From NCBI RefSeq assembly GCF_000427335.1, contig NZ_ATMR01000117.1, positions 1 through 64,000 of the forward strand: a stretch of 64,000 nt of DNA, read 5' to 3'. This document shows positions 8,000 to 16,991 of this stretch, one piece after another. The DNA is from Winogradskyella psychrotolerans RS-3 (GTDB taxonomy: Bacteria; Bacteroidota; Bacteroidia; Flavobacteriales; Flavobacteriaceae). Both the position numbers and the translations under genes were made by a program. The first letter of the stretch is position 1; each line of letters opens with the position of its first letter. The notes beneath the pieces were generated by a model. That model was not told where the DNA came from, did not search any database, and was given only the letters and a program-made list of their open reading frames with translations.

Positions 8000-8836
8000 C
8001 TAATTTATAAATTTTAACGACACCCATTGCCCTTTTTGCAGAGTTTTAGTCAACTTTAACATCTGCTTATTACACTCTGCTTCAATAATTGGAATATCTT
8101 CTTGGTAAAAACCACTCAAAAACAAAGATCCATTTTCATTTAAACATTTGGCATATTCTGATATATCAGCCAATAAGATATTTCTATTGATGTTTGCAAT
8201 GATACTGTCGTATTTTTTGCCGTTTAATAACGTTACATCACCTTCATATACCGAAATATTTTCACAATCATTTCGCTCTACGTTTTCTAAACTATTTAAA
8301 TAGCACCAATTATCTATATCAATAGCATCTAATTTTGTAGCTCCTACTTTTTCTGCTAATATGGCCAAAACTCCAGTTCCACAACCCATATCTAAAACCG
8401 ACTTATTTTTAAAATCGTTTTGTAATATATGTTGAATCATCATGTGCGTGGTTTCATGATGCCCTGTACCAAAACTCATTTTGGGTTCAATAATTAAATC
8501 ATATTTTACATCATCTCGTTTCTCATGAAATGGTGCGCGTACGGAAACCAAATCATCAACGACGATAGGATTAAAATTTTTCTCCCACTCTTCATTCCAG
8601 TTGGTCTGTTCTATGTCTTCAAACGTATAATCAATCTTAAATTCGTCTGAACCCAAAATATAAATAGCATCGAGAATGTTTTCATTCCATTCCTCTTTTT
8701 GAATATACGCTATGACGCCTTCTTCATTTTCTACAAAGCTTTCAAACCCAGCATAACCCAATTCTGCAATTAAAATCTCAACTGCTGGCTGTAAAGGACT
8801 TACTTTAAACGTGTAACCTATATATATTTCGGACAT
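8000..8836 (-). CDS. prmA: Ribosomal protein L11 methyltransferase
   Basis: 278 residues. The N-terminal substrate domain (about 1-115) is followed by a Rossmann methyltransferase with IIEPKMSFGTGHHETT, the SAM motif SVLDMGCGTGVLAILA and the IIANINRNILL motif that stands for the N-containing catalytic motif of PrmA. It methylates ribosomal protein L11 on amino groups using S-adenosylmethionine. Length and motif order are normal. It sits upstream of clpS on the minus strand and diverges from the porin gene at 8909. Confidence 0.93.
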   Translation of the reverse strand: MSEIYIGYTFKVSPLQPAVEILIAELGYAGFESFVENEEGVIAYIQKEEWNENILDAIYILGSDEFKIDYTFEDIEQTNWNEEWEKNFNPIVVDDLVSVRAPFHEKRDDVKYDLIIEPKMSFGTGHHETTHMMIQHILQNDFKNKSVLDMGCGTGVLAILAEKVGATKLDAIDIDNWCYLNSLENVERNDCENISVYEGDVTLLNGKKYDSIIANINRNILLADISEYAKCLNENGSLFLSGFYQEDIPIIEAECNKQMLKLTKTLQKGQWVSLKFIN

Positions 8837-8883
8837 TAATCTTTTTTTTTTGCAAATTTACTAATCATTAATTTAGTTACTAG

Positions 8884-8891
8884 TATTTTTG
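8884..8891 (+). promoter_or_regulatory. -7 box of the porin gene
   Basis: TATTTTTG (TAnnTTTG consensus) lies 17 bases before the porin ATG at 8909. Confidence 0.55.
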
Positions 8892-8908
8892 CTTCAAATT
8901 AAAATGAT

Positions 8909-10111
8909 ATGAATAAATATATTGTAGGCATTCTATTTTTGGTTCTATCTCAAGTAACCATTGCTCAAGATGACAACGACATTAAACTATCTGCATTACC
9001 GTATTATAGCTATGGTAAAGGTCTAGGAATTACATCACCTGATAGTATTTTTAAACTCAACATTCGTTTTAGAATGCAAAATCGATTTACGTCTCTATAT
9101 AATGAAGATGAGGAAGATGGATATGAAGCAATGATTAGACGTTTGCGTTTGCGTTTTGATGGTTATGTTGGGGATCCAAGCATTATTTATGTTATTCAAT
9201 TATCGTTTTCACCAAATGATGTTGGAGCCATTGAGGACGGTGACAATCTTAACATTATTAGAGATGCGATTGTATTTTATAGACCCGATGAGCATTGGAA
9301 TATTGGTTTCGGACAAACCAAACTTCCTGGAAATAGGCAACGTATTAATTCCTCTGGTGCTTTACAGCTTACAGATCGCTCTATAAACAATGCGCGTTTT
9401 AATATTGATAGAGATTTTGGTTTACAAGTCTATTACTTAAATGAATTACAAGACAAGCTCTCTTATAATTTAAAAACAGCGATTAGTACTGGTGAAGGTC
9501 GAAACTGGACTAAAGAACCTGATAACGGATTAGCGTTTACAGGGCGTTTAGAACTCTTTCCTTTTGGTGCTTTTAAAAGTAACGGGATGTTATTTGAAGG
9601 AGATATAAAACGTGAAGAAACCCCTAAACTAATGCTATCTGGTGTTTACCATTACAATAACAACGCACGAAGAACACGTGGAACTATTGGTGATGAGTTG
9701 TTTGCGCAACGCGACATCCAATCCTTATTTTTAGATGCTATAGTAAAGTATAATGGTTGGGCATTTCAAACGGCTTATATGCAGAGAACTGCTGATGATC
9801 CTATAACTTTTAATCCGGATGATGCTTTAGATTCTCAATACGTTTTCACAGGAAGTGGATTTGATACCCAATTGAGTTATATTTTTGCCAATAACTATGA
9901 AGTTATTGGCCGTTATTCTTACCAAGAACCACACAAAGATATTGAAGCGTTAACTCCACAAACTAATCAATACAGTCTTGGTGTTACGAAATATATTTGG
10001 GAACATGCTTTAAAATTACAAGCCGAACTTACGAATACAGAATTAAACTATTTAGATTCTAGCAGCACTAGCAATTGGTATTTAAGATTTCAGGTTGAAA
10101 TAGGTATATAG
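8909..10111 (+). CDS. Phosphate-selective porin O/P family outer-membrane protein
   Basis: 400 residues. A signal peptide (cleavage expected after TIAQ, about residue 20) precedes an alternating amphipathic beta pattern with MIRRLRLRFDGYVGDPSIIY, DRDFGLQVYYL and a C-terminal aromatic strand ending RFQVEIGI. This matches the porin O and P family of Bacteroidota, outer-membrane channels for anions such as phosphate, although the selectivity of this member is not shown. It is monocistronic with a consensus -7 box and a strong terminator. Its place 1.3 kb after the sulfur module is probably incidental. Confidence 0.85.
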   Translation: MNKYIVGILFLVLSQVTIAQDDNDIKLSALPYYSYGKGLGITSPDSIFKLNIRFRMQNRFTSLYNEDEEDGYEAMIRRLRLRFDGYVGDPSIIYVIQLSFSPNDVGAIEDGDNLNIIRDAIVFYRPDEHWNIGFGQTKLPGNRQRINSSGALQLTDRSINNARFNIDRDFGLQVYYLNELQDKLSYNLKTAISTGEGRNWTKEPDNGLAFTGRLELFPFGAFKSNGMLFEGDIKREETPKLMLSGVYHYNNNARRTRGTIGDELFAQRDIQSLFLDAIVKYNGWAFQTAYMQRTADDPITFNPDDALDSQYVFTGSGFDTQLSYIFANNYEVIGRYSYQEPHKDIEALTPQTNQYSLGVTKYIWEHALKLQAELTNTELNYLDSSSTSNWYLRFQVEIGI

Positions 10112-10158
10112 TCTAATTCACTCCTTTTGAATTCTAGAAAACAATCTAGACTTCAAGC

Positions 10159-10212
10159 AAAAAAAGTCCTTAAACGTATTGGATATCTCCAAAAGTTTAA
10201 GGACTTTTTAAT
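10159..10212. terminator. Strong hairpin terminator after the porin gene
   Basis: AAAAAGTCCTTAAAC and GTTTAAGGACTTTTT form a 15-bp perfect stem around a 22-base loop. It ends the porin transcript and, read from the other side, could also serve tpiA. Confidence 0.85.
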
Positions 10213-10244
10213 TTATTAAAACTTAGTTTATAAGTTAATATTTT

Positions 10245-10994
10245 TTAGAATGCATTTACAATCGCATAGAAATCTTCTGCGTTAAGTGCTGCTCCTCCAA
10301 TTAAACCACCATCAACATCTGGTTTACCAAAGATCTCTTTAGCGTTTCCTGGTTTTACACTTCCTCCGTATAAAATTGAAACAGAATCAGCGACATCGTT
10401 ACCATATTTATCTGCTAAGGTTTTTCTAATAAAGGCATGCATATCTTGTGCTTGCTCTGGGCTAGCTGTTTCACCTGTTCCGATGGCCCAAACTGGTTCA
10501 TAAGCTAAAACAATATTTTTAAAAGCATCAGCTTCTAAATGAAATAAGGCATTTTTAATCTGACCTTCTACAACAGCTTCATGGTTTTCAGATTTTCTAT
10601 CTTGTAATTCTTCTCCAAAACAAAAAATTGAACGCATATCATTTGCTAAAGCTGCATCCACTTTTTTAGCTAAAGATTCATCTGTTTCATTGTAATACGC
10701 ACGACGTTCGCTATGACCTAAAATAACCGTTTTAATTCCGATACTTTTTAACATACTAGCGCTAATTTCACCTGTATACGCACCATTTTCTGCAAAGTGC
10801 ATGTTCTGCGCAATAACTTCTATAGACTCTTGTCTTAAAGACTCAAACGCTTGCCATAAATTAGTAAACGTTGGTGCAATCATAACCTCAGCATCTGATG
10901 TTTGATTTTGCTTTAACAAATCTGTTATCAGAAGTTCCGATTGCGGTAAATCATTATTCATTTTCCAGTTTCCGGCTACGATATGTTTTCTCAT
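10245..10994 (-). CDS. tpiA: Triosephosphate isomerase
   Basis: 249 residues from the ATG at 10994 (MRKHIVAGNWKMN). An upstream in-frame extension of 16 codons does not fit the family. Catalytic residues are all present: the lysine in GNWKMN, the histidine in LGHSERRAYYN and the glutamate in LAYEPVWAIGTG, with phosphate-binding loops ILYGGSVKPGN and GLIGGAAL. It interconverts dihydroxyacetone phosphate and glyceraldehyde 3-phosphate in glycolysis. It lies in a same-strand block with the permease, the DoxX protein and the DUF1599 gene, an order I associate with Bacteroidota genomes. Confidence 0.96.
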   Translation of the reverse strand: MRKHIVAGNWKMNNDLPQSELLITDLLKQNQTSDAEVMIAPTFTNLWQAFESLRQESIEVIAQNMHFAENGAYTGEISASMLKSIGIKTVILGHSERRAYYNETDESLAKKVDAALANDMRSIFCFGEELQDRKSENHEAVVEGQIKNALFHLEADAFKNIVLAYEPVWAIGTGETASPEQAQDMHAFIRKTLADKYGNDVADSVSILYGGSVKPGNAKEIFGKPDVDGGLIGGAALNAEDFYAIVNAF

Positions 10995-11079
10995 AATATA
11001 AGTATATTGAATTTTTAATTTTAGTACACAAAAATAATACAATAAAGATAATGGTAAATTGACTATTATCAGTATTTCA

Positions 11080-12153
11080 TTAGGATAACTTCACTCTAGG
11101 GTCTAACCAAGCGTAAATTACATCTACAAAAATATTAATCGTAATAAATATAATTGCAATCACTAAAACAGCTCCCATTATTACTGGTAAATCTAAAGTA
11201 TTCAGCGCATTTACAATTTCTTTTCCTAAGCCGTTCCATCCAAAAATATATTCCACAAAAACAGCTCCTGCTAACATGGATGCAAACCAACCTGAAATGG
11301 CAGTAACGACAGGATTTAAAGCATTTTTAACCGCATGATTTTTAATCACCTGAAACTCACTCAAGCCTTTGGCTCTAGCCGTTCTTATATAATCTTGGTT
11401 TAAAACTTCTAATAGCGAATTTCGCATTAACTGAATCACAACGGCTAATGGTCTAATCCCTAAAACGATTGCTGGAAGGATTAAGTTTTTCCATTGAATA
11501 TTCATTTTTTCACCAAAATCATCAAGTTCATACAAACTACCTGTCATTTCTAAATTGGTGTATTTATGTAACACAAAACCAAATAACCATGCAAATAAAA
11601 TGGCACTAAAAAATGACGGTACACTCATCCCAAACGTACTTAAAATTTGAATGGTTTTATCTATCCAAGTGTCTTTGTATAATGCTGAAATGATTCCAAA
11701 AACAATACCTAAGGCAATGGCGATAATAATAGCAGAAATTGCTAAAACAAACGTATTCGGAATGGTTTCACCGATAATCTGACTTACTTTTTTTCCTTGT
11801 TTGGCAAAGGATTCGCGTAAATAAGGCGCTTTAATAACCGTAGTTGTATTCCCTAAACTAAATAGCGCTGTTGCTGTATACTTATTGGGTCCTAAATAGG
11901 TATAATCATTTTTGGTTTTAGAATGAAACGAAATGGGAGATAAATCATTCAGGTAATACAAAAACTGCGTTCCGATAGGCTTATCAAATCCGTATTTCTT
12001 CTTTACCGCAGCAACCTGTTCTTCTGATTGGTTTTGTCCTAACATCATTTTTGCAGGATCACCAAGTTTATTAAATAAAAAGAAAATGACGGTTATAACA
12101 CCAAGTAAGGTGATAAAGGCATAAAAGATTTTATTGATTAAATATCTTATCAA
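11080..12153 (-). CDS. ABC transporter permease, DppB/OppB type
   Basis: 357 residues. The first membrane helix at about 8-27 is followed by a long extracytoplasmic loop and five more helices. The permease signature is RPLAVVIQLMRNSLLEVLNQ followed by DYIRTARAKGLSEFQVIKNH, the EAA loop that contacts the ATPase. The family imports peptides or nickel. No partner permease, ATPase or binding protein is adjacent, so the partners must be encoded elsewhere. Same-strand neighbour of tpiA. Confidence 0.87.
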   Translation of the reverse strand: MIRYLINKIFYAFITLLGVITVIFFLFNKLGDPAKMMLGQNQSEEQVAAVKKKYGFDKPIGTQFLYYLNDLSPISFHSKTKNDYTYLGPNKYTATALFSLGNTTTVIKAPYLRESFAKQGKKVSQIIGETIPNTFVLAISAIIIAIALGIVFGIISALYKDTWIDKTIQILSTFGMSVPSFFSAILFAWLFGFVLHKYTNLEMTGSLYELDDFGEKMNIQWKNLILPAIVLGIRPLAVVIQLMRNSLLEVLNQDYIRTARAKGLSEFQVIKNHAVKNALNPVVTAISGWFASMLAGAVFVEYIFGWNGLGKEIVNALNTLDLPVIMGAVLVIAIIFITINIFVDVIYAWLDPRVKLS

Positions 12154-12232
12154 AAAAGTTAGTTGTTATAATTCTAAATGGTGTTTAAATCGTATTTAAC
12201 TGCAAAATGAGCCTGAATACTGCAACTATCGA

Positions 12233-13327
12233 TTATAATTCAATATCCTCAATATCATTCCAATGGGCTTTGTTTACAACAGTTCCTTTGTTTAATATGA
12301 TAATTCCAGGATTTGCACGTACAATGGTTTTAACCACTTTTTCATCACAGAGATAAATATCGAAATTAAAATTATAGGCCGCTTTTGCTTGCGCTTTATC
12401 TGCAGCACCAGATGACGATAAACCAATTACAGTATAGCCTTTGTTAATAGCCTCATCTGTAAACGATTTCAACTTTGCCATACCTTCAGCTTCTCCTTTT
12501 GTGACATTATACATGGTTACCATCATTAATTTTTCTTGCTCTAAGAAATACCCTGTTAAATCTTCATCATCAGATTCTATAGAAAAATCTTGAATTGCAG
12601 GAATATACCCTTCATCTATAGTCTTAGTTTCTACTCCAACATACTCACCGTCTACACTAGGATAACTTCCGTTGGTCACAAACTCTTGCTCTTCACCATT
12701 GACATTAAATATCCAGGTATACTCTAAAATTGGTTTTTGAGCATCTTCTGGAACCGCCATTTCTTCAGGTAAATTTTTATCAATCGCATAGGCTCTAAAA
12801 TCTATAGAAGGTAAATGCATTAAGACATGATACCCAAACCAAAGCGACACAATAAAACTCAATAATGCGATAACTGTCATTGGTAATTTTGAAAACAAAG
12901 GTTTGATGTGTTTTACACCGAAAAACAAAATTAGAGTTAATACTAAAAGCACCACATCTTTTGTAAAGCTTTCCCATGGCGTTAATTTTAAAGCATCACC
13001 AAAGCAGCCACAATCTTTTACTTTATCGAAATATGCCGAATAAAACGTAAGGAACGTAAAAAAGACAATCATCAATAATAAACTCCAAACCGTGAATTTA
13101 GGTTTATAGCCAATTAATAAGAAGACCCCTAAAACGACTTCAAAGACCACAACAATAACTGAAATACCAAGTGCATACGGAATTAGAAACTCCAAATTTA
13201 AAACATCAGACCCAAAATATTCTTCTAATTTATACGAAAACCCAAGCGGATCATTCAATTTTATAAACCCTGAAATAATAAATAATATTCCTGTAAAAAT
13301 TCTGCTAAGATGTACAATGTATTTCAT
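12233..13327 (-). CDS. DoxX/MauE-like membrane protein with thioredoxin-like tail (BT_3928 type)
   Basis: 364 residues from the ATG at 13327 (MKYIVHLSRIFTGI); an alternative start eight codons upstream is less likely. The first half has four to five membrane helices of the DoxX/MauE type with DCGCFGDALKLTPWESFTKD, then a periplasmic segment whose last 100 residues resemble a thioredoxin fold (VIGLSSSG, FDIYLCDEKVVKTIVRANPG) but lack a CxxC pair. This architecture is common in Bacteroidota and usually adjoins DUF1599, as here. The function is not established; a role in redox or quinone chemistry at the membrane is a guess. Confidence 0.8.
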   Translation of the reverse strand: MKYIVHLSRIFTGILFIISGFIKLNDPLGFSYKLEEYFGSDVLNLEFLIPYALGISVIVVVFEVVLGVFLLIGYKPKFTVWSLLLMIVFFTFLTFYSAYFDKVKDCGCFGDALKLTPWESFTKDVVLLVLTLILFFGVKHIKPLFSKLPMTVIALLSFIVSLWFGYHVLMHLPSIDFRAYAIDKNLPEEMAVPEDAQKPILEYTWIFNVNGEEQEFVTNGSYPSVDGEYVGVETKTIDEGYIPAIQDFSIESDDEDLTGYFLEQEKLMMVTMYNVTKGEAEGMAKLKSFTDEAINKGYTVIGLSSSGAADKAQAKAAYNFNFDIYLCDEKVVKTIVRANPGIIILNKGTVVNKAHWNDIEDIEL

Positions 13328-13391
13328 AAATATTTTAATTCCAAAAATCAAAAACTAAATTCCAAAAAACTTAACATTCAACTTTATTGTT

Positions 13392-13758
13392 CTACTTCAA
13401 TTTGTTTATAATGGCAGAGAGAATTTTTTTAAGTTCGCTCGCTTCTAAAATTAATTCTTCAATTCTGTCTTTATGAGTTTCGTTTAATTCCTTTAAAAGC
13501 TTCAGCCAATACTCACTTTCTTTGGCCTCTTTTCTAGAAATTCTTAATCGAAACCTTAAATCTTTATCCCCTAACTTTTCATTAGCTTCAATATAATTTG
13601 CCCCAACTGAACCGGATGATCTCACCAATTGTTTACAATCTTCTAAATTTTAAATTGTCTTTTTCAAATTCCGAACCAAAAAAACGACAGTCTCTAGCAA
13701 ACGCAAAGGTTCTATCTTCTAAATTGTAAATTTTGTCCTTTCCCAAATCTCTTGGAAT
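13392..13758 (-). pseudogene. Broken four-helix-bundle protein gene (23S rRNA intervening-sequence protein family)
   Basis: The intact-looking part (13392-13628, 78 codons) starts inside the family motif QLVRSSGSVGANYIEANEKL. Upstream sequence restores the missing N terminus: YNLEDRTFAFARDCRFF, then VRNLKKTI, a stop, then NLEDCKQLVRSS. Two lesions separate the parts. One is a frame change next to the T7 run at about 13676-13684 and the other is an in-frame TAA at 13650-13652, where homologues usually have serine or alanine. No ATG is visible upstream. The family occurs inside 23S rRNA insertions and as scattered genes in Bacteroidota; its function is unclear. Two independent lesions make this a likely true pseudogene. 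Confidence 0.75.
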
Positions 13759-13791
13759 TTAGTTCCGATAACTATCGGAATTGTATTTTGA

Positions 13792-14337
13792 TCATTGCTT
13801 TGATTCACCTAAGTGAATTAAAGCAAAAATCGCATAATTAATCATGTCTTGATAATTAGCATCAATACCTTCACTTACTAGTGTTTTTCCTGCGTTGTCT
13901 TCAATCTGCTTTATACGTAATAGTTTCTGTAAGATTAAATCCGTCAGCGAACTTACACGCATATCTCTCCAAGCCTCACCATAATCGTGATTTTTATTGA
14001 GCATCAACTGTTTTGTTAGTGCAATTTTTTCATCGTAAAGTTTAGCCGCTTCTTCAGTGTTTAAATCGGGTTGTTCAACAACACCTTTTTCTAACTGAAT
14101 TAAAGCCATTAAACAATAATTAATAATACCGATAAACTCACTTACCTCTCCTTCATCTACTTTTCTAACTGCATTTTGTTGCAATCCTCTAATGCGCTGT
14201 CCTTTTATAAAAATTTGATCGGTTAACGATGGCAATCTTAAAATTCGCCAAGCACTCCCATAATCACTCATTTTATTTACAAAAAGCGCTCTACATTTAG
14301 CGATAACAGCATCGTATTGTTTTGAAGTATCTTGCAT
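13792..14337 (-). CDS. DUF1599 domain protein (internal duplication)
   Basis: 181 residues made of two similar halves. Each has the motif K-x-x-DYG-x-AWR: NKMSDYGSAWRILRLPSLTD (about 24-43) and NKNHDYGEAWRDMRVSSLTD in the second half, each followed by an RI-rich helix and an INY-x-xxAL-IxL ending. This is the DUF1599 family of Bacteroidota, which has been linked by others to nucleotide modification systems. Function is unproven. It is the first gene of the minus-strand block ending at tpiA and diverges from folP across about 95 bases. Confidence 0.82.
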   Translation of the reverse strand: MQDTSKQYDAVIAKCRALFVNKMSDYGSAWRILRLPSLTDQIFIKGQRIRGLQQNAVRKVDEGEVSEFIGIINYCLMALIQLEKGVVEQPDLNTEEAAKLYDEKIALTKQLMLNKNHDYGEAWRDMRVSSLTDLILQKLLRIKQIEDNAGKTLVSEGIDANYQDMINYAIFALIHLGESKQ

Positions 14338-14432
14338 CTATTACGTTATAATTTCCGTAAATTTCGCATAAATAAATTAGAAGTTCAAAGTTTGGGGTTT
14401 AAAGTTTTCTTAACGCCTTTTTTAGAGTAAAC

Positions 14433-15260
14433 ATGAATATAAATTGTAAAGGAAAATTAATCAATTTAGCCACACCAAAAGTGATGGGTATATTGAATGT
14501 TACGCCAGATTCGTTTTTTGATGGCGGAAAATATAAAGATGAAACTGCTATTTTAAATCAAGTTGAAACCATGCTAAACCATGGAGCTACTTTTATTGAT
14601 ATTGGTGGTTACAGTTCGCGACCAAATGCTGATGCTATTAGTGAAGAAGAAGAATTAAACCGTGTCATTCCTATCATTAAATTAATCTTGAAACATTTTC
14701 CTGATACTTTAATTTCTATTGACACCTTTAGAAGTGAGGTTGCTAAACAAAGTATTGAAGCAGGATCTGCACTAGTTAATGATATTTCAGCAGGAAAACT
14801 CGATGACAATATGCTTTCTACTATTGGAAAATTAGGCGTTCCTTATGTTATGATGCATATGAAAGGGAATCCCGAAACCATGCAACAGCAAACGCAATAT
14901 GATGATTTAACTAAAGAGGTAATTGCTTATTTTGCAGAACGCATCGCAGCGGCTCACCAAGAAAAAATAAATGATATTATTATTGATCCTGGATTTGGTT
15001 TCGCAAAAACAGTAGATCAAAATTTTGAATTATTGAATCAACTCGAATTACTTCAACTTACCGACAAACCTATTTTAGCTGGTGTATCTCGGAAATCGAT
15101 GATCTACAAAACGCTAAATTCAACGTCTGAAAATGCGCTCAACGGCACCACTGCGTTGCATATGGTTGCGTTACAAAAAGGCGCAAAAATTTTACGTGCA
15201 CACGACGTCAAAGAAGCTATGGAATGTGTCACACTTTATAACCAATTGAAATCTAATTAA
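14433..15260 (+). CDS. folP: Dihydropteroate synthase
   Basis: 275 residues, normal length. Family motifs: KVMGILNVTPDSFFDGGKY (pterin site), DIGGYSSRPNA, DPGFGFAKTVDQN and LAGVSRKSMI. The enzyme joins 4-aminobenzoate to dihydropterin pyrophosphate in folate synthesis and is the sulfonamide target. It begins a plus-strand run with a lipoprotein three bases downstream and cdaA further on, the order expected in Flavobacteriia. Confidence 0.96.
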   Translation: MNINCKGKLINLATPKVMGILNVTPDSFFDGGKYKDETAILNQVETMLNHGATFIDIGGYSSRPNADAISEEEELNRVIPIIKLILKHFPDTLISIDTFRSEVAKQSIEAGSALVNDISAGKLDDNMLSTIGKLGVPYVMMHMKGNPETMQQQTQYDDLTKEVIAYFAERIAAAHQEKINDIIIDPGFGFAKTVDQNFELLNQLELLQLTDKPILAGVSRKSMIYKTLNSTSENALNGTTALHMVALQKGAKILRAHDVKEAMECVTLYNQLKSN

Positions 15261-15263
15261 CCC

Positions 15264-15965
15264 ATGCGTTACATTTATTTACTTATTATTTTATGCTGTT
15301 TTAGTTGCAATAACGAACGTGTCTTATACTTACCAGAAATCGAAAATGCCGAAATCACTGAAGTCTTAGATGTTTCGCCTGCTTATATTTTTTATGATGA
15401 AACAGAGCCCGATTCCACATTATTGAATCGTAAAAATTTAATTAGTACAACCAATTGGTTAGTGAATGTAGATAAGCGCTTAACCTTAAAACAAGCGATT
15501 CCTAAGATTATATTGATGCAAGAAAAAAAGCGAAATGCTAAAATGCATAAAAACGAGAATGCTAAAAATTATTTTACTTGCAATGATACGAGTATTGGAA
15601 ATTTGGGCTTTATTGAGTTTACGGATATAGTATTTAAAGAGAATATTAAAATTGATACAGTATATCACAAAAACAATATGCCTACAAAAGAAAACTTGAT
15701 GAACACTGCAGGTCTCAATGCTCAATCAACAATTCCACTAATTTTCAATAAAACCGATCAATTTCAAATTGGCGAGCAGGAGTCAAACATTAATAAATTA
15801 AAAAATGAACTTGATAAGTTGACTGCAATTAATTTTATTGGAATTCATTTGCTACTCTACTTTGATGAGAATTTGACTTTTCAGGATTATATAACGATTA
15901 AAAGAAGAGTTAAATCTTTAAATTCAGATTTAATAACTGTGGATTTAAATGAATTCATTTATTAA
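15264..15965 (+). CDS. Predicted lipoprotein of unknown function
   Basis: 233 residues. The N terminus MRYIYLLIILCCFSCNN has a lipobox with the lipid-modified cysteine at about residue 15. The rest is hydrophilic and looks like a mixed alpha/beta domain; I recognise no family. Only three bases separate it from folP, so co-transcription is likely, but a link to folate synthesis is not implied. It ends with VDLNEFIY and is followed by two inverted repeats. Confidence 0.75.
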   Translation: MRYIYLLIILCCFSCNNERVLYLPEIENAEITEVLDVSPAYIFYDETEPDSTLLNRKNLISTTNWLVNVDKRLTLKQAIPKIILMQEKKRNAKMHKNENAKNYFTCNDTSIGNLGFIEFTDIVFKENIKIDTVYHKNNMPTKENLMNTAGLNAQSTIPLIFNKTDQFQIGEQESNINKLKNELDKLTAINFIGIHLLLYFDENLTFQDYITIKRRVKSLNSDLITVDLNEFIY

Positions 15966-15996
15966 ATAAAATAATTAGATCTTAAACGCTAAAAAA

Positions 15997-16079
15997 CACA
16001 CCCCTAAAATCCCCTTAAGGGGACATTAGACAAATTAAACTTTCTTGGATTGCCCCCTAGAGGGGACTTTAAGGGTGTG
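15997..16079. repeat. Intergenic inverted repeat (CACACCC type)
   Basis: Arms starting CACACCCCTAAAATCCCC and ending GGGGACTTTAAGGGTGTG enclose CTTAAGGGG and CCCCCTAGAGGGG segments. It resembles dispersed intergenic repeats of Flavobacteriaceae. Confidence 0.65.
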
Positions 16080-16106
16080 AAATAACGAGTTTATTTATTA
16101 AATTGG

Positions 16107-16139
16107 AGACCTGTCAGGTTTTAGAAAACTGACAGGTCT
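16107..16139. repeat. Perfect hairpin AGACCTGTCAG/CTGACAGGTCT
   Basis: Two 11-base arms with an 11-base loop lie between the lipoprotein gene and cdaA. It could act as a weak terminator; similar GACCTGTCAGG hairpins are scattered in flavobacterial genomes. Confidence 0.65.
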
Positions 16140-16208
16140 GATATAACAATCGAACTTTTTTCTTCGCTACTAAACATAAATTCTTAAATTAGCAGAAACA
16201 CCAGCCTT

Positions 16209-16991
16209 TTGGAAAACTTACAACTTTGGGATTTTAGATTTATAGACTTCGTGGATGTATTCCTTGTGGCTATCCTACTCTATTACATCTATAAGCTTGT
16301 AAAAGGCACGGTTGCCATCAATATTTTCATTGGTATTCTAATCATTTATTTTGCTTGGCGCTTAACTGATTACCTCAATATGCACATGCTATACAGCATT
16401 TTTGATGGTTTTATGAAAGTTGGTATTATTGCTTTAATCGTCGTGTTTCAACCCGAAATTAGAAAGTTTCTTCTAATGGTGGGTTCTACAAATATTAGCG
16501 GAAAGCGAAATCTGTTTAAAAACTTTAAGTTTCTTAAAAACGACGACCAAACCACAACAGATGTGGATTCTATTATTAATGCTTGTAATAAAATGGGAGC
16601 GTCTAACACTGGAGCTTTAATTGTTATTGAGCGTAACAATAATTTAGATTTTCTAACAAACACCGGAGATGAGATGAATATTTTAGTGTCTCAGCCCATT
16701 ATAGAAAGTATCTTTTTTAAAAATAGCCCATTACATGATGGTGCCATCATTATCGATAAAAACGTGGTAAAAGCCACGCGTGTTATTCTTCCTGTTAATA
16801 ACGAGAAGAATATTCCTGAACGTTTTGGTTTGCGTCATAGAGCAGCCATCGGAATTACTGAAAAAACAGATGCCATTGCACTCTGTGTGAGTGAAGAAAC
16901 AGGTCAGATTTCTTATATTAAAAACGGTGAATTTGAAATGTTTAAAAATACCGACGAACTTAGAGATAAAATTAAACACGATTTAGGTTAG
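16209..16991 (+). CDS. cdaA: Diadenylate cyclase CdaA
   Basis: 260 residues from a TTG start (MENLQLWDFRFIDF); no ATG fits in frame. Three N-terminal membrane helices (about 13-35, 36-54, 68-82) precede a DisA_N catalytic domain. Active-site motifs are DGA (177-179, in SPLHDGAII) and RHR (209-211, in RFGLRHRAAIG). It makes cyclic di-AMP from ATP at the membrane. No CdaR is adjacent, as is usual in this phylum. The stop codon overlaps the GTG start of the DUF3667 gene by one base, so translation may be coupled. Confidence 0.94.
   Translation: MENLQLWDFRFIDFVDVFLVAILLYYIYKLVKGTVAINIFIGILIIYFAWRLTDYLNMHMLYSIFDGFMKVGIIALIVVFQPEIRKFLLMVGSTNISGKRNLFKNFKFLKNDDQTTTDVDSIINACNKMGASNTGALIVIERNNNLDFLTNTGDEMNILVSQPIIESIFFKNSPLHDGAIIIDKNVVKATRVILPVNNEKNIPERFGLRHRAAIGITEKTDAIALCVSEETGQISYIKNGEFEMFKNTDELRDKIKHDLG

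Noticed and set aside
16107..16139. Riboswitch upstream of cdaA
   Set aside because: It is a simple hairpin with no ligand-domain features and resembles a dispersed intergenic repeat.
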